The position numbers were made by a program, and so were the translations under genes. Below are positions 9,348 to 17,507 of a stretch of DNA of 64,000 nucleotides, in pieces. The notes beneath the pieces are model-generated. The model saw only the letters and a program-made list of their open reading frames with translations, was not told the DNA's origin and did no database searches. The stretch spans positions 27,618-91,617 of the forward strand of contig JAIOPE010000063.1 of assembly GCA_021414065.1 (NCBI GenBank), read 5' to 3'. Every line of letters starts with the position of its first letter. Within the stretch, counting starts at the first letter, position 1. This DNA comes from Planctomycetota bacterium. Lineage in GTDB: Bacteria > Planctomycetota > JAJSAM01 > JAJVHW01.

Positions 9348-9598
9348 CGGCCGCTCTCCCATCGGTCGCGCGGCGGACATCCCGCTTCGACCCAGCGCCG
9401 GAGTTCGGGTCGCGACCAGCGCCGGAACTTCGAGAGCCGGATCGGGCTCGGGACGACGCCGCTCAGGTCGAGCCGGTAGAAGCTGCTGCGGCTGACTCCG
9501 AGGAAGTCCGCCGCCTCCGTCGCGTCGAGGAGGAGCGGAAGGGCGGCCTCGGGTATCCGCGCCCGGGGCGCGAGGTCCACAGGTGTGTCGATCGTCAT
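9344..9598 (-). CDS. AlpA/excisionase-like helix-turn-helix protein
   Basis: 84 residues from ATG 9598; the open frame extends to 9823, but that part is low-complexity Arg/Pro/Ala. The core ATEAADFLGVSRSSFYRLD followed by SPIRL, FRRW, RRWVEAGCP is the MerR-like winged helix of AlpA and phage excisionases (HTH_17). It overlaps the integrase start by 4 bp, so excisionase and integrase are made together, a common arrangement in phages and genomic islands. Confidence 0.8.
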   Translation of the reverse strand: MTIDTPVDLAPRARIPEAALPLLLDATEAADFLGVSRSSFYRLDLSGVVPSPIRLSKFRRWSRPELRRWVEAGCPPRDRWESGR

Positions 9599-10031
9599 GG
9601 GGTCGATGTTGCTCGCGGGCGCGACCTCATCGAGTTCAGGCCGAGCCGGGTTCCGGGGTGTCGCGCCGGGCGTCGCCGCCGACGTCGGCGGCGCGATCTG
9701 GCGCGAACGCCCGCGCCGCGCGTGGCGCGATTCGGCGCGCTCGCTGCCCAAGGGCTGGTGGGGTAACTCCGTTGCTCCACCAGATCGCGTAGAACCCGCG
9801 TAATTGCTTGCACTTGCGTCCATGGGCGTCCCTGGGTGTTTGTAGTCTGTTCGGTATTGGACAGGACAACCGCGAACCCCGATGGGTCGCGCCGGACTCG
9901 GCCAGGGGTGGCCCGAGGAACCCGCTGTGATGTCCCCCGCGCGAGGGCAGTGCGTGACCGCCCGGGCGCGAGACAGATCGCAAGGATAAGAGCTTTCCGC
10001 ATCGCGTGCAACACAAAGGTGGCAAGCATAG
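9599..10031. other. Regulatory intergenic region between int/xis and early genes
   Basis: About 430 bases between the leftward integration genes and the rightward early genes. It holds the inverted repeat at 9755-9783 and ends with the rightward promoter at 10032. I see no gene with supporting signals; the phage attachment site may be here or next to the tRNA. Confidence 0.4.
9755..9783. promoter_or_regulatory. Inverted repeat upstream of excisionase
   Basis: CTGGTGG (9755-9761) and CCACCAG (9777-9783) face each other across 15 bp upstream of the excisionase/integrase pair. It could be an operator or an excisionase-binding site; there is no other copy to support this. Confidence 0.25.
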
Positions 10032-10060
10032 TTGACACCGAAGGCGGGCGGCTCTACCTT
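10032..10060 (+). promoter_or_regulatory. Sigma70-like early promoter
   Basis: TTGACA (10032-10037), a 17-bp spacer and TACCTT (10055-10060) form the best housekeeping-type promoter in the window. The predicted start is near 10067, 29 bp before the first XRE gene, and a GGAGG lies at 10071-10075. It should drive the rightward early operon. Confidence 0.7.
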
Positions 10061-10095
10061 GATGACGTACGGAGGACTCGCTAACGTGACGCACG

Positions 10096-10329
10096 ATGCC
10101 GAAGAAAGGAACCCGAACCGCCGACGTGGACACGCGCTGGGACGCGCGTCGACTGCGTCGCCGGTTCGAAGCGAGCAAGCTGACGACCGAGGACGTCGCG
10201 TCGAAGCTCGACGTCCGCGCGTACACGGTCAGCCGCTGGATCGCTGGCCGGGCCGAAGTGAAGATCACGAAGATCAAGCCGCTCGCCCGTCTGCTGCACT
10301 GCGAGACGGACGACATCCTCCCGGAGTAG
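10096..10329 (+). CDS. XRE-family HTH regulator (Cro/CI-like)
   Basis: 77 residues. FEASKLTTEDVASKLDVRAYTV then SRWIAGRAEV and LARLLHCETDDIL is a textbook XRE helix-turn-helix of the small Cro/repressor type; the protein is little more than this domain. First gene after the early promoter, so it is a candidate for lysogeny control. The spacing from the nearest GGAGG (10071) is long (20 bp), so the start may be weak. No CI-type protease domain is present. Confidence 0.8.
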   Translation: MPKKGTRTADVDTRWDARRLRRRFEASKLTTEDVASKLDVRAYTVSRWIAGRAEVKITKIKPLARLLHCETDDILPE

Positions 10330-10598
10330 GCCCGGACGACTGGAACGGCGCGACGCTCCGGCGTCTGCGCGAGGCCGCGGGCCTCACGACGACCGAGGTC
10401 GGCGCCGCAGTCGGCGTCCACGCGCGCACCGTCACCTTGTGGGAGGGGCGCCCCCGCTCGCCGGCGAGTCCGCCGCGCGCGTCGTTCCTCCCCCGGCTCC
10501 GTGACCTCCTCGGTGTCCCGACGGTGGACGCCTTCTTCGGGCCCGACGCACTCTTCGCGCCCGCTGTCGGCCATGCCGGCCACGGACGGACGGCGTGA
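10326..10598 (+). CDS. Second XRE-like HTH reading frame without a start codon
   Basis: The frame encodes LRRLREAAGLTTTEVGAAVG, VHARTVTLWEG and LPRLRDLLGVPTVDAFF, a clear XRE domain that ends in GTGA overlapping the next gene. However, I see no ATG, GTG or TTG in this frame between the end of the first XRE gene (10329) and the domain. Either the two XRE domains were one gene and a frameshift lies near 10320-10335, or ribosomes shift frame there. The start given is only the edge of the coding-like sequence. Confidence 0.5.
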   Translation, partial: VGPDDWNGATLRRLREAAGLTTTEVGAAVGVHARTVTLWEGRPRSPASPPRASFLPRLRDLLGVPTVDAFFGPDALFAPAVGHAGHGRTA

Positions 10599-11410
10599 CG
10601 GAGCCCTTCTCGACCGACGACGAGTTCGCCGTGCTCTTCCCGATCCACTCGGCGGAGCAGCGCGAGCAGTTGGAAGCGTCTCTCCGGGCCCACGGGTGCC
10701 GCGAGCCCCTCGTCGTCTGGAAGGAGGAGAAGCTCCTCCTCGACGGCCACACGAGGCTCGCCCTGTGCCGCCAGCACCGGATCGAGTTCGCGACGGTCGA
10801 GTACTCCTTCCCCGACCGCGACGCCGCGCGCCGCTGGGTTATCGACAACCAGCTCTCCCGCCGGAACCTCACGCGCGAGCAGCGCGACTACCTCGTCGGG
10901 AAGCGATACCTCTCCGAGAGGAAGCCCGAGGGGCGCCCCGCTGGCGAACTGCCTCAGAGTGAGGCAGTTTCCGCCGGGCGGACCTCTGCCGCCGTCGCCG
11001 CTGCCGCAGGCGTCTCGCGCGCCACTGTCGAGCGCGCGGCCGAGTTCGCCGCCGCCATCGACAAGATCTCGGAGACGTGCCCCAAGGCGAAGAACGCCAT
11101 CCTCACGGGGAAGGTCAAGCTCACCCGGGAGCAGGCGAGCCGCGTCGCGGAGACGGCCCCCCGCTCCCTCGGCCAGGTGAAGCAGGCGGCCGCCGCGGTG
11201 GCGAAGCGCCCTGCGCCGGCCGCCTCCGCCGCGCGCCTCCCGCGCGACCACGTCGGCGAGATCGAGACGCTCGCTCTGCGTCTCTCCGCCTCCATCGACG
11301 CCTACTCGAAGTCCGGCCTCCGATCCTCCGACCGCCCGCGGCTGAAGTCGCTGTGGGAGCTGCGCGCCGAGATCGAAGGCCTCAACGCCGCCCTCGCGGG
11401 CAAGAGGTAG
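10595..11410 (+). CDS. ParB-like nuclease-domain protein
   Basis: 271 residues from GTG 10595 (GTGA overlap). REPLVVWKEEKLLLDGHTRLALC is the ParB N-terminal fold with the DGHTR loop, and WVIDNQLSRRNLTREQRDYLVGKRY is the second conserved block of the ParB-like proteins found beside phage or integrated-element regulators. An HTH (AAAAGVSRATVERAA) and a helical C-terminus follow. It is probably a DNA-binding regulator rather than a partition protein, since no ParA is present. Confidence 0.75.
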   Translation: MTEPFSTDDEFAVLFPIHSAEQREQLEASLRAHGCREPLVVWKEEKLLLDGHTRLALCRQHRIEFATVEYSFPDRDAARRWVIDNQLSRRNLTREQRDYLVGKRYLSERKPEGRPAGELPQSEAVSAGRTSAAVAAAAGVSRATVERAAEFAAAIDKISETCPKAKNAILTGKVKLTREQASRVAETAPRSLGQVKQAAAAVAKRPAPAASAARLPRDHVGEIETLALRLSASIDAYSKSGLRSSDRPRLKSLWELRAEIEGLNAALAGKR

Positions 11411-11413
11411 CTG

Positions 11414-12319
11414 ATGACAACGACCGCCGTTCCGTCCGCATGTGCCGCTCCGGCGACGAAGCGACCGCGCTTCTCCGTCCACGCCTTCGTCCAGGAGTTC
11501 CACGAGAGCGTCGTCTCCCGTCCCGACCGCTGGATGGCGTGGATCAGGATCACGCCCGAGATGGCGGACGCCTGGCTCACGCGGTTCAACACGAAGAACC
11601 GGACGCTCCGCCAGCACCGGGTCGACCGCTACGCCTCGGACGTGCGGACCGGCAACTGGAAGGAGACGGGCCAGCCGATCGTCCTCGACGAGGACGGCAT
11701 CCTCCTCACCGGCCAGCACACGCTCCACGCGGTGATCGCCGCGGGCGTGCCGATCGTGACGCTCGTGGTCGTCGGCGTCGATCGCGAGTGCCGCTACTTC
11801 GTCGACCTCGGGCTCGCGAAGGTCCTCGCCGACTTCCTCATGGAGGACGACGTCCCCTGCTCGAACAACGTCGCGGCGGCCCTCTCCTTTAAGGCCCGCT
11901 ACGACGCCCGCTGCATGCTCGTCAGCACGACGGCCGTGACGCTCACGAACGAGCACAAGCGCGCCGTCCTCTCGGAGCACCCGGGGATCGTCTCCGCGGT
12001 GATGGACACGCCGCGTCCCGCGGCCGGGTTCGGCGGACGGGGCGTCTGGGCGTGGCTCGGCTACGAGTTCGGTCGGCGTGACGAAGCCCTCGCGCGGGAG
12101 TTCCTCTCGCAGGTCCTCCTCGGCGTCCGCGTCGATGAGAACACGCCGGCGTGCGCGCTGCGCCGCCGCCTGGAAAAGCAGCGGACGGTCCGCGGGTCCG
12201 GGCTCCCGACGCCCTACATCGTCGCGATCGCGATCAAGGCGTGGAACGCGACGCGGCGGGGCCGCTCGATGGAGCAGATCGGCTGGCGCACGGGCGAGCC
12301 CTTCCCGGAGATCGAGTAG
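11414..12319 (+). CDS. Phage ParB-like domain protein
   Basis: 301 residues. TLRQHRVDRYASDVRTGNW, PIVLDEDGILLTGQHTLHAV and VDLGLAKVLADFL match a family of phage and plasmid proteins with a ParB-like core in which the usual DGQHRL reads TGQHTL. A helical C-terminal half (WAWLGYEFGRRDEALAREF) is typical. It starts 4 bp after the previous stop. The function in the family is unproven; its place suggests early gene control or DNA modification. Confidence 0.65.
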   Translation: MTTTAVPSACAAPATKRPRFSVHAFVQEFHESVVSRPDRWMAWIRITPEMADAWLTRFNTKNRTLRQHRVDRYASDVRTGNWKETGQPIVLDEDGILLTGQHTLHAVIAAGVPIVTLVVVGVDRECRYFVDLGLAKVLADFLMEDDVPCSNNVAAALSFKARYDARCMLVSTTAVTLTNEHKRAVLSEHPGIVSAVMDTPRPAAGFGGRGVWAWLGYEFGRRDEALAREFLSQVLLGVRVDENTPACALRRRLEKQRTVRGSGLPTPYIVAIAIKAWNATRRGRSMEQIGWRTGEPFPEIE

Positions 12320-12555
12320 TGCTGGCCGCTGCTGCTGAAGAGGACGGTCGGCCGCGGGCGGGAAGGTCCGCGCCGGTCACCCCAGCCGAGCGCGCCAGAG
12401 CCGCGCGGCTCGTTGCCGCGGAGGAGATCCGTGAGGAAGTCGTCTGCCGCGAGTGCGCCCTCGACATCGTCGAGCGGCTCGTCCGCGCGTCGCTTGAGGC
12501 GGACGAGGAAGACATCCGGCGTCGGATGAAGGAGCAGCTCGAGTGCCCGAACTGA
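12319..12555 (+). CDS. Small hypothetical early protein
   Basis: 78 residues from GTG 12319, which uses the last base of the previous TAG. The Lys/Glu-rich C-terminal part contains CREC and a regular helix (ALDIVERLVRASLEADEEDI). It has the GC3 pattern of its neighbours and overlaps the next gene by 13 bp. No family recognised. Confidence 0.55.
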   Translation: MLAAAAEEDGRPRAGRSAPVTPAERARAARLVAAEEIREEVVCRECALDIVERLVRASLEADEEDIRRRMKEQLECPN

Positions 12556-13574
12556 TCGCACCCACGGCCCCGGCCGAACCCGCGCTCCTCACAGCGTCGC
12601 GCCTCCGGTGCTTCCGCACCTGCCCGCGTCTCCATCACCTGCGCTACGTCGAGGGATGGAAGCCGCGCGCCGAGTCGGAGGCGCTTCGGTTCGGGAGCCT
12701 CTTCCACCAGGGGCTCGAAGCGTGGTGGGGAACCGTCGCGACGGGCGACCTGGACGGCGCTTCGCTGATGGTCGCCCTCGCCGCCGTCGCAGGGTTCGCC
12801 GCCGACCCCTACGAGCAGGTCCGCGTGAACGAACTCCTCCGCGGCTACGACCTCGCGTGGCGCGCGGACGCCGCGCAGTACGAACTCCTCGGGGTCGAGG
12901 TCTCCTACACCGCCGCGCTCCTCAACCCCGCGACGAACCTCGCCCGCTCCCGGACGTGGCAACTCGCCGGGAAGATCGACGCGATCGTCCGCCGGCGTGC
13001 CGACGGCCGGGTCCTCGTCGTCGAGCACAAGACGACGATCGAGGAGATCGCGAGCGACGCCGACCACTACTGGTCCACGCTCGCCCTCGACCATCAGATC
13101 TCCGGCTACGTGATCGGCGCCGAGGCCCTCGGCCACCACGTCGACGAGATCCTCTACGACGTGGCGCGGAAGACCGGGCTCCGGCCGCTCCGCGCGACGG
13201 CGCCCGAGTCGCGGAAGTACACGAAGGACGGCCGCCTCTACGCGAACCAGCGCGAGGTGGACGAGTCCGTCGAGGACTACCGCCTCCGCGTCCGCGCGGA
13301 GATCGAGGGCGACCTGTCGCGGTTCTTCCAGCGGCGGAGCATCCCCCGGACCGAGTCGCAGATCCGCGACTTCCTCCAGGACGCGTGGCAGCAGGGCCGC
13401 GCGATGCGGGAAATGGAGCTCGAGGGCTTCGCGCCGCGGAATCCGGAGGCCTGCCACCGCTTCGGCACCTGCCCCTTCTGGCAGGCCTGCGGCACGGGCA
13501 GCCATCCGAGCGACCACGTGAACGACTACGACCAGCTCTTGAACGTGAACCCAGAACTGACGGAGGAACGATGA
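12543..13574 (+). CDS. Cas4/RecB-like PD-(D/E)XK nuclease with Fe-S cysteines
   Basis: 343 residues from GTG 12543 with AAGGAG 8 bp upstream. LRCFRTCPRLHHLRY near the N-terminus gives the first cluster cysteines, FGSLFHQGLEAW the RecB-like H motif, KIDAIV...VLVVEHKTT the D-x(n)-E-x-K active site, and CHRFGTCPFWQAC the last cluster cysteines. This is the Cas4/AddB-type Fe-S exonuclease fold. It is coupled to the Sak4-like ATPase, and the pair, with the SSB-like protein, forms a phage single-strand recombination module. Confidence 0.85.
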   Translation: MPELIAPTAPAEPALLTASRLRCFRTCPRLHHLRYVEGWKPRAESEALRFGSLFHQGLEAWWGTVATGDLDGASLMVALAAVAGFAADPYEQVRVNELLRGYDLAWRADAAQYELLGVEVSYTAALLNPATNLARSRTWQLAGKIDAIVRRRADGRVLVVEHKTTIEEIASDADHYWSTLALDHQISGYVIGAEALGHHVDEILYDVARKTGLRPLRATAPESRKYTKDGRLYANQREVDESVEDYRLRVRAEIEGDLSRFFQRRSIPRTESQIRDFLQDAWQQGRAMREMELEGFAPRNPEACHRFGTCPFWQACGTGSHPSDHVNDYDQLLNVNPELTEER

Positions 13575-14605
13575 ACGCAACCCAGACGAGACCCGCGGCC
13601 CGCGCGCCGCAGCCCGCCGCGCCGAGCGCACGGCGCATGACCCTGTCGAGCATCCGGAAGACGCTCGACCGCGGACCGGAGAAGCTCTTCCTCTACGGGA
13701 TCGAGGGCGTCGGGAAGTCCTCCTTCGCCGCGGCGGCGCCGAACCCCGTCTTCCTCGCCGCCGAGGACGGCATCAGGAACTTGGTCCCGGTCCCCGAGAG
13801 CTTCCCGACGCCCGAGACATTCCAGGACGTGCTCGACGCCGTCGCCGAACTGGAGACCGGGCAGCACAGCTACCAGACGCTCGTCGTCGACACGATCGAC
13901 GCGGTGGACGCGCTCATCCGCGATCAGGTCTGCCGCCGGAACGGCTGGTCGCCCGAGGACTTCGACGCCTACGGACGCGGTCTCAAGGTGACGCCCGACG
14001 AGCACCGGCGGCTCATCGCCGCGCTCGACCGGCTCGCGGCCATCCGCGGCATGAACGTGATCGTCCTCGCCCACGCGAGGACGAAGACCTTCAAGAACCC
14101 GGCCGGCGCGGACTACCTGCGCTACGAGCCGAACCTCGCCGGCGAGATGTCTCCGGCCCTCTGGAAGTACTGGGCGGAGGCCGTCCTCTTCGCGACGCAC
14201 GAGGCCTTCGTGCAGGTCGCGAAGTCGGGGAGCGAGGACCCGGCGCTCAAGCGCGGCAAGGGCGTTTCGACCGGCCGCCGCGTCCTCTACACCGAGTGGA
14301 ACGCCGCCTACGACGCGAAGAACCGCTACGGGCTCCCCTCGGAGCTCCCGCTCGACTTCGCCGAGTACGCCGCGGCGCGTGAGCGCGGGCACCCGGCGTC
14401 GCCGGACGCGCTCCGCACCGAGGTCCTCTCGCTCGTCGAGGAACTCCGGCCGACGCCGGAGACCAGGGCCGCGATCGGCGTGAAGCTCGCCGCCTGCGGC
14501 GAGTCGGCGCGCGACCTCGCGCGCCTCGTCAATCTGCTTCGCGAGAAGGTCACGAACAAGGGCAACGACACGGGCACGGCAACGCCGGCCCAGGAGGGAG
14601 CGTAG
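13571..14605 (+). CDS. Sak4-like AAA ATPase (phage recombinase)
   Basis: 344 residues from ATG 13571 with GGAGG upstream and an ATGA overlap. Walker A GIEGVGKSSFA near residue 40, Walker B TLVVDTIDAVDAL near 115, and MNVIVLAHAR as sensor/motif 3 are those of the AAA_24/Sak4 RecA-like group. In phages these proteins work with a nuclease and SSB in annealing or strand exchange. The N-terminal 20 residues are Pro/Ala rich and probably disordered. Confidence 0.8.
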   Translation: MNATQTRPAARAPQPAAPSARRMTLSSIRKTLDRGPEKLFLYGIEGVGKSSFAAAAPNPVFLAAEDGIRNLVPVPESFPTPETFQDVLDAVAELETGQHSYQTLVVDTIDAVDALIRDQVCRRNGWSPEDFDAYGRGLKVTPDEHRRLIAALDRLAAIRGMNVIVLAHARTKTFKNPAGADYLRYEPNLAGEMSPALWKYWAEAVLFATHEAFVQVAKSGSEDPALKRGKGVSTGRRVLYTEWNAAYDAKNRYGLPSELPLDFAEYAAARERGHPASPDALRTEVLSLVEELRPTPETRAAIGVKLAACGESARDLARLVNLLREKVTNKGNDTGTATPAQEGA

Positions 14606-14608
14606 ACC

Positions 14609-15232
14609 ATGGACTACCGAACGATCCAGCCGGGCCGCTACGTCGGCACCGTCACGTCCTCGTGCCTCGGGCGCGCGGGGAACGGCACCGAGCAGCTCGC
14701 GATCGGCTTCGACGTGCATCTCGGCGTCGACCAGCAGTCGGTCCCGATGACGTGGTACGGGTTCTTCACGGACCGGGCGTGGGAGACGACCGAGAAGGCG
14801 CTCCGCGCGCTCGGGTGGGATCCCGCCGACCACGACTACCAGCTCGACGCGCTGAACCCCGTCGATCCGTACGACACGCCGATCAGGGGCGTCGAAGCGC
14901 AGCTCGTCCTCGAGCACGAGGACGACGGCGAGGGCGGCCAGCGGATCCGCATCCGCTGGGTGAACGCTGTGAACGGCGGGCTCGCGGTGAAGGAGCGGAT
15001 GGAGGCGGGCGAGGCGACGGCCTTCTCGCACAACCTCCGTGCCCGACTCATCGCGCAGAAGGGCCCGCAGCAGCGGCGTCCCGCCCCGGCGCGTCCGGCG
15101 GCGAGCGCCCCGGCGTCCCGCACCGCGACGGCGACCGCCACGAGGCCGCCTGCGCCGGCGAACCGTCCGGCACCGACCGCCGCCCCCGCGGCGGCGCCCG
15201 CTGACGTCGACTTCGACGACATCCCCTTCTGA
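14609..15232 (+). CDS. SSB-like protein (DUF669-like) with acidic tail
   Basis: 207 residues. A beta-rich N-terminal domain (YVGTVTSSCLGRAGNGTEQL, MTWYGFF) resembles the DUF669 group of phage OB-fold proteins. Residues about 150-198 are Pro/Ala-rich linker, and the last residues, DFDDIPF, are the acidic C-terminal peptide by which bacterial SSB recruits partners. With the nuclease, Sak4 and RuvC genes around it, a single-strand DNA-binding role is likely. Confidence 0.75.
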   Translation: MDYRTIQPGRYVGTVTSSCLGRAGNGTEQLAIGFDVHLGVDQQSVPMTWYGFFTDRAWETTEKALRALGWDPADHDYQLDALNPVDPYDTPIRGVEAQLVLEHEDDGEGGQRIRIRWVNAVNGGLAVKERMEAGEATAFSHNLRARLIAQKGPQQRRPAPARPAASAPASRTATATATRPPAPANRPAPTAAPAAAPADVDFDDIPF

Positions 15233-15250
15233 CCGGAGCGGCGGTGCGGC

Positions 15251-15742
15251 ATGCGAGTCCTCGCGATCGATCCTGGGACGTCCTGCGGCTGGGCGGTACG
15301 CCACGCCGCGGCGTCCTGGGATTCGGGCGTGTGGGATCTCGCGCCGCGTCGCCACGAGGGCGGCGGGATGCGGTTCCTCCGGCTCCGCGCGTATCTGCGC
15401 GAGGTCCTCGACCGCTTCCCGCCTGACCTCGTCGGGTACGAGGAGGTCTGGATGCATCGCGGCGTCGCCGCGGCGCACATCTACGGCGGCATCGTCGCGG
15501 TCGTCGTCGAGGAGTGCGAGGCGCGGAAGATCCCGTACGCCTCGGTCCACTACGCGACGGCGAAGAAGACGGCGACCGGGAAGGGCAACGCCGACAAGGC
15601 GGCGATGGTCGCCGCGGCGGCGGCGCGCTGGCCGCGCGTGGAGCCCTACGACGACAACGAGGCGGACGCGCGGTGGATCGCCGAGACCGCGGCGATCGAG
15701 TTCGCAGGAGCCGGAGATCGAGGGGGCGGGGCCGCATGCTGA
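15251..15742 (+). CDS. RuvC-like Holliday junction resolvase
   Basis: 163 residues. RVLAIDPGTSCGWA holds the first acidic residue, VGYEEVWMHRG the glutamate, and DDNEADARWIAE the C-terminal acidic pair of the RuvC/RNase H fold; YATAKKTATGKGNADKAAM is the conserved K-T/G-N-A segment of phage crossovers resolvases. It likely resolves branched DNA before packaging. The next gene starts inside its last codons. Confidence 0.85.
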   Translation: MRVLAIDPGTSCGWAVRHAAASWDSGVWDLAPRRHEGGGMRFLRLRAYLREVLDRFPPDLVGYEEVWMHRGVAAAHIYGGIVAVVVEECEARKIPYASVHYATAKKTATGKGNADKAAMVAAAAARWPRVEPYDDNEADARWIAETAAIEFAGAGDRGGGAAC

Positions 15743-16602
15743 GGATTCGCAGTTGGGAGCGCTGGCAGCGGCCCTTCATCTACGAGGTGACGCGGCGGCG
15801 GAAGGACAAGGGCGCGCCGGTGACGATGCGCTACGTCGCGCTCGCGGCCGACCTCGACGACGAGCCGAGCGACGGCGAGGACGAGGGCAACTGGCGGCGC
15901 TTCGCCCGGCTCGTCGGCCCGCGCCAGGCGGAGACCATGCTCGTCCGCGTCCTCCAGTACGTCGCGACGAAAGCCGCGCTCACGGGACAGATCCGCGTGT
16001 CGCGCGAGAGCTTCGGCGCGGTCGTGCTCTCGCGCGACCTCGACGTCGTCTCGCGCGCCGACGGCGAGCGGGTCTACGACGCCCTCGTGCTGTCGGCGAT
16101 CGCCGAGGATCCCGCCGGGCAGATGTCCGGCGACGCGTCCGGGGAGATGACCGGGCATGTGTCCGGTCAACTGCCCGGGCACTCGTCCGGTCCGTTGCCC
16201 GGACAGTCGCCCGGGGAACCGTCCGGGGACCTGCCGGGCAGTTTGCCGCCTCTCGCGGGCGCGCCCCCGCGCGCGCGTTCCGTGTCCGTGTCCGTGGATG
16301 GATCCCCACCCCTACCCTCCCCTGCCGGGGAGGGCGGAGGGCAGTCGGCTCCGCCCCCGGAGGACCAGGCGCAACCCGGCGAGCCGCTCACGGTCGGCGA
16401 GCGCGCCGCGGCGTGCGTCGTCGCCGAGGCGATCGAGCGCGGCGACGTGCGGCTCGATCCAGACGACGAGCAGCGCGTGCTCGTCGGTGCGAAGGAGCAC
16501 CGCGTCCCGCTTCGCGTCGCCTGCAACGCGGCTCGGGACGCCGCCCGCGCCGACGCGCGCGACCGGCGTCGCGACGCCCGGGATCGCGGAGGCGCAGCGT
16601 GA
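15736..16602 (+). CDS. Hypothetical protein with Ser-Gly/Pro-Gly repeats (possible replisome organiser)
   Basis: 288 residues from ATG 15736. The N-terminal 120 residues (FARLVGPRQAETMLVRVL, ALTGQIRVSRESFG) are helical and in the position of phage replisome-organiser N-terminal domains, but I cannot confirm it. Residues about 130-170 are a run of tandem units of the type SGxxPGxx, coded by 12-bp DNA repeats. A Pro-rich linker and a basic helical C-terminus (AARADARDRRR) follow. GTGA links it to the next gene. Confidence 0.55.
   Translation: MLRIRSWERWQRPFIYEVTRRRKDKGAPVTMRYVALAADLDDEPSDGEDEGNWRRFARLVGPRQAETMLVRVLQYVATKAALTGQIRVSRESFGAVVLSRDLDVVSRADGERVYDALVLSAIAEDPAGQMSGDASGEMTGHVSGQLPGHSSGPLPGQSPGEPSGDLPGSLPPLAGAPPRARSVSVSVDGSPPLPSPAGEGGGQSAPPPEDQAQPGEPLTVGERAAACVVAEAIERGDVRLDPDDEQRVLVGAKEHRVPLRVACNAARDAARADARDRRRDARDRGGAA
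16315..16334. repeat. REP-like GC-rich palindrome inside a gene
   Basis: CCCTCCCC and GGGGAGGG form an 8-bp perfect stem with loop TGCC inside the Pro-rich linker of the preceding gene. Such palindromes are dispersed in many high-GC genomes. It has no T tract and lies within the gene, so I do not call it a terminator. Confidence 0.4.
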
Positions 16603-17084
16603 CGGCGGACGTCGCAGAGCCCGCCGTCGCCGCGCCGGCCATTCTCGCCACGCCGTGCGTCGCGTCCGACGCCGAGGGTCGGCACTGCACCGTCGGGCTT
16701 CTCCTCGGCGCGGCGTGCTGCCCGGACGGAAGCTGCTGGAGTTGCACGACGCAAGCCGCCTGGACGCGGCGCTCGGGCTTCTCGGACTACGCGGTGTTCC
16801 GGTCCATCGTGCGGACCCGCCGCGGCCTCCTCGACCAATGCCCGCTCTGCGGGTTCCCGCCGCCGCCACCGATCACGGAGTCGAGCCCGCTCCCGCGTCT
16901 CGATCGTTCGGGTCGCACGGCGAGCGGATCGTGGGAGTGTCGGACGTGCGGACGCCCGCTCCCGCAGCGACGGCGGCACTACTGCTCCGACGCCTGCTGG
17001 CGCGAGCACGTCCGGCGGACCGAGATGGACGGGAACGAGATCGCGACGCCAACTGCGCCGCGCGTCTTCCGCGCGCGCCCATGA
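16599..17084 (+). CDS. Small zinc-finger-type protein
   Basis: 161 residues from GTG 16599 (GTGA). It is rich in cysteine: CCPDGSCWSC, CPLCG, then CRTCGRPLPQRRRHYCSDACW, the last being a zinc-ribbon of the type found in phage and plasmid DNA-binding proteins. Last gene of the early operon before the reverse-strand gene. Perhaps a transcription factor for the late genes; this is only inference from place and fold. Confidence 0.6.
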   Translation: MTADVAEPAVAAPAILATPCVASDAEGRHCTVGLLLGAACCPDGSCWSCTTQAAWTRRSGFSDYAVFRSIVRTRRGLLDQCPLCGFPPPPPITESSPLPRLDRSGRTASGSWECRTCGRPLPQRRRHYCSDACWREHVRRTEMDGNEIATPTAPRVFRARP

Positions 17085-17099
17085 GTCGGTGGGCGATCC

Positions 17100-17387
17100 T
17101 CAGTCGCCCTGCCGATCACGCGCCCCGCTCTCGAACTCATCAAGCGCGCGAACTGCATCATCCTGGATGACCGAAGCCATGTCGGCTCTCTGCGACCACT
17201 CTGGGTGCGTGGTGACGATGCGCTTCGCCTCCCCGAGCGAGACATCAAGCGCCAGCCGGGTAACGTAGATGGCATCGATGACGGACGTGTCCGGCTGGTG
17301 GCCGAGCCAGGCGACGATCGCATCATCCGCCGCGCCATCTGCTCGCTGTCGGACGGCCTCTCGCAGGAGCAGTTCTCGGTCCCGCAT
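17100..17387 (-). CDS. Small reverse-strand protein with L7/L12-like C-terminal motif
   Basis: 95 residues. IDAIYVTRLALDVSLGEAKRIV looks like the alpha-beta motif of ribosomal L7/L12-type domains found in small bacterial proteins (V/L-x(n)-G-L-G-L-K-E-A-K). It stands alone on the minus strand between the early and late blocks, convergent with the early operon, like other cargo genes here. Start ATG 17387 has no strong ribosome-binding site. Confidence 0.55.
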   Translation of the reverse strand: MRDRELLLREAVRQRADGAADDAIVAWLGHQPDTSVIDAIYVTRLALDVSLGEAKRIVTTHPEWSQRADMASVIQDDAVRALDEFESGARDRQGD

Positions 17388-17471
17388 GCCACAACCCTAC
17401 CGTGCCTCGCGCGCGGACCGGTGCGCTTCCCTGACACAGTGCGGGCAGTGGACCGTCGTAGCCGCCACGAC

Positions 17472-17507
17472 TTGCACGAGCCTCCCGCGCGCCCACGATC
17501 GCGTTCG
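17472..17507 (+). promoter_or_regulatory. Late-promoter-like motif, copy 1
   Basis: TTGCAC (17472-17477), GAGCCTCCCG (17478-17487) and ACGATC (17495-17500), spacer 17 bp. The HNH gene starts with GTG at 17507, 20 bases after the last G of the core, with no Shine-Dalgarno between: consistent with a leaderless mRNA. Confidence 0.6.

Noticed and set aside
7425..9479. 684-codon open frame on the + strand
   Set aside because: It runs across the tRNA-Arg (giving the well-known false peptide RIRTCDP) and is antisense to the integrase; high GC makes such long shadows common.
16110..16260. Possible CRISPR-like repeats
   Set aside because: Units are 12 bp without unique spacers and lie in frame within a gene.
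16315..16334. Terminator
   Set aside because: The hairpin lies inside a gene and has no T tract.
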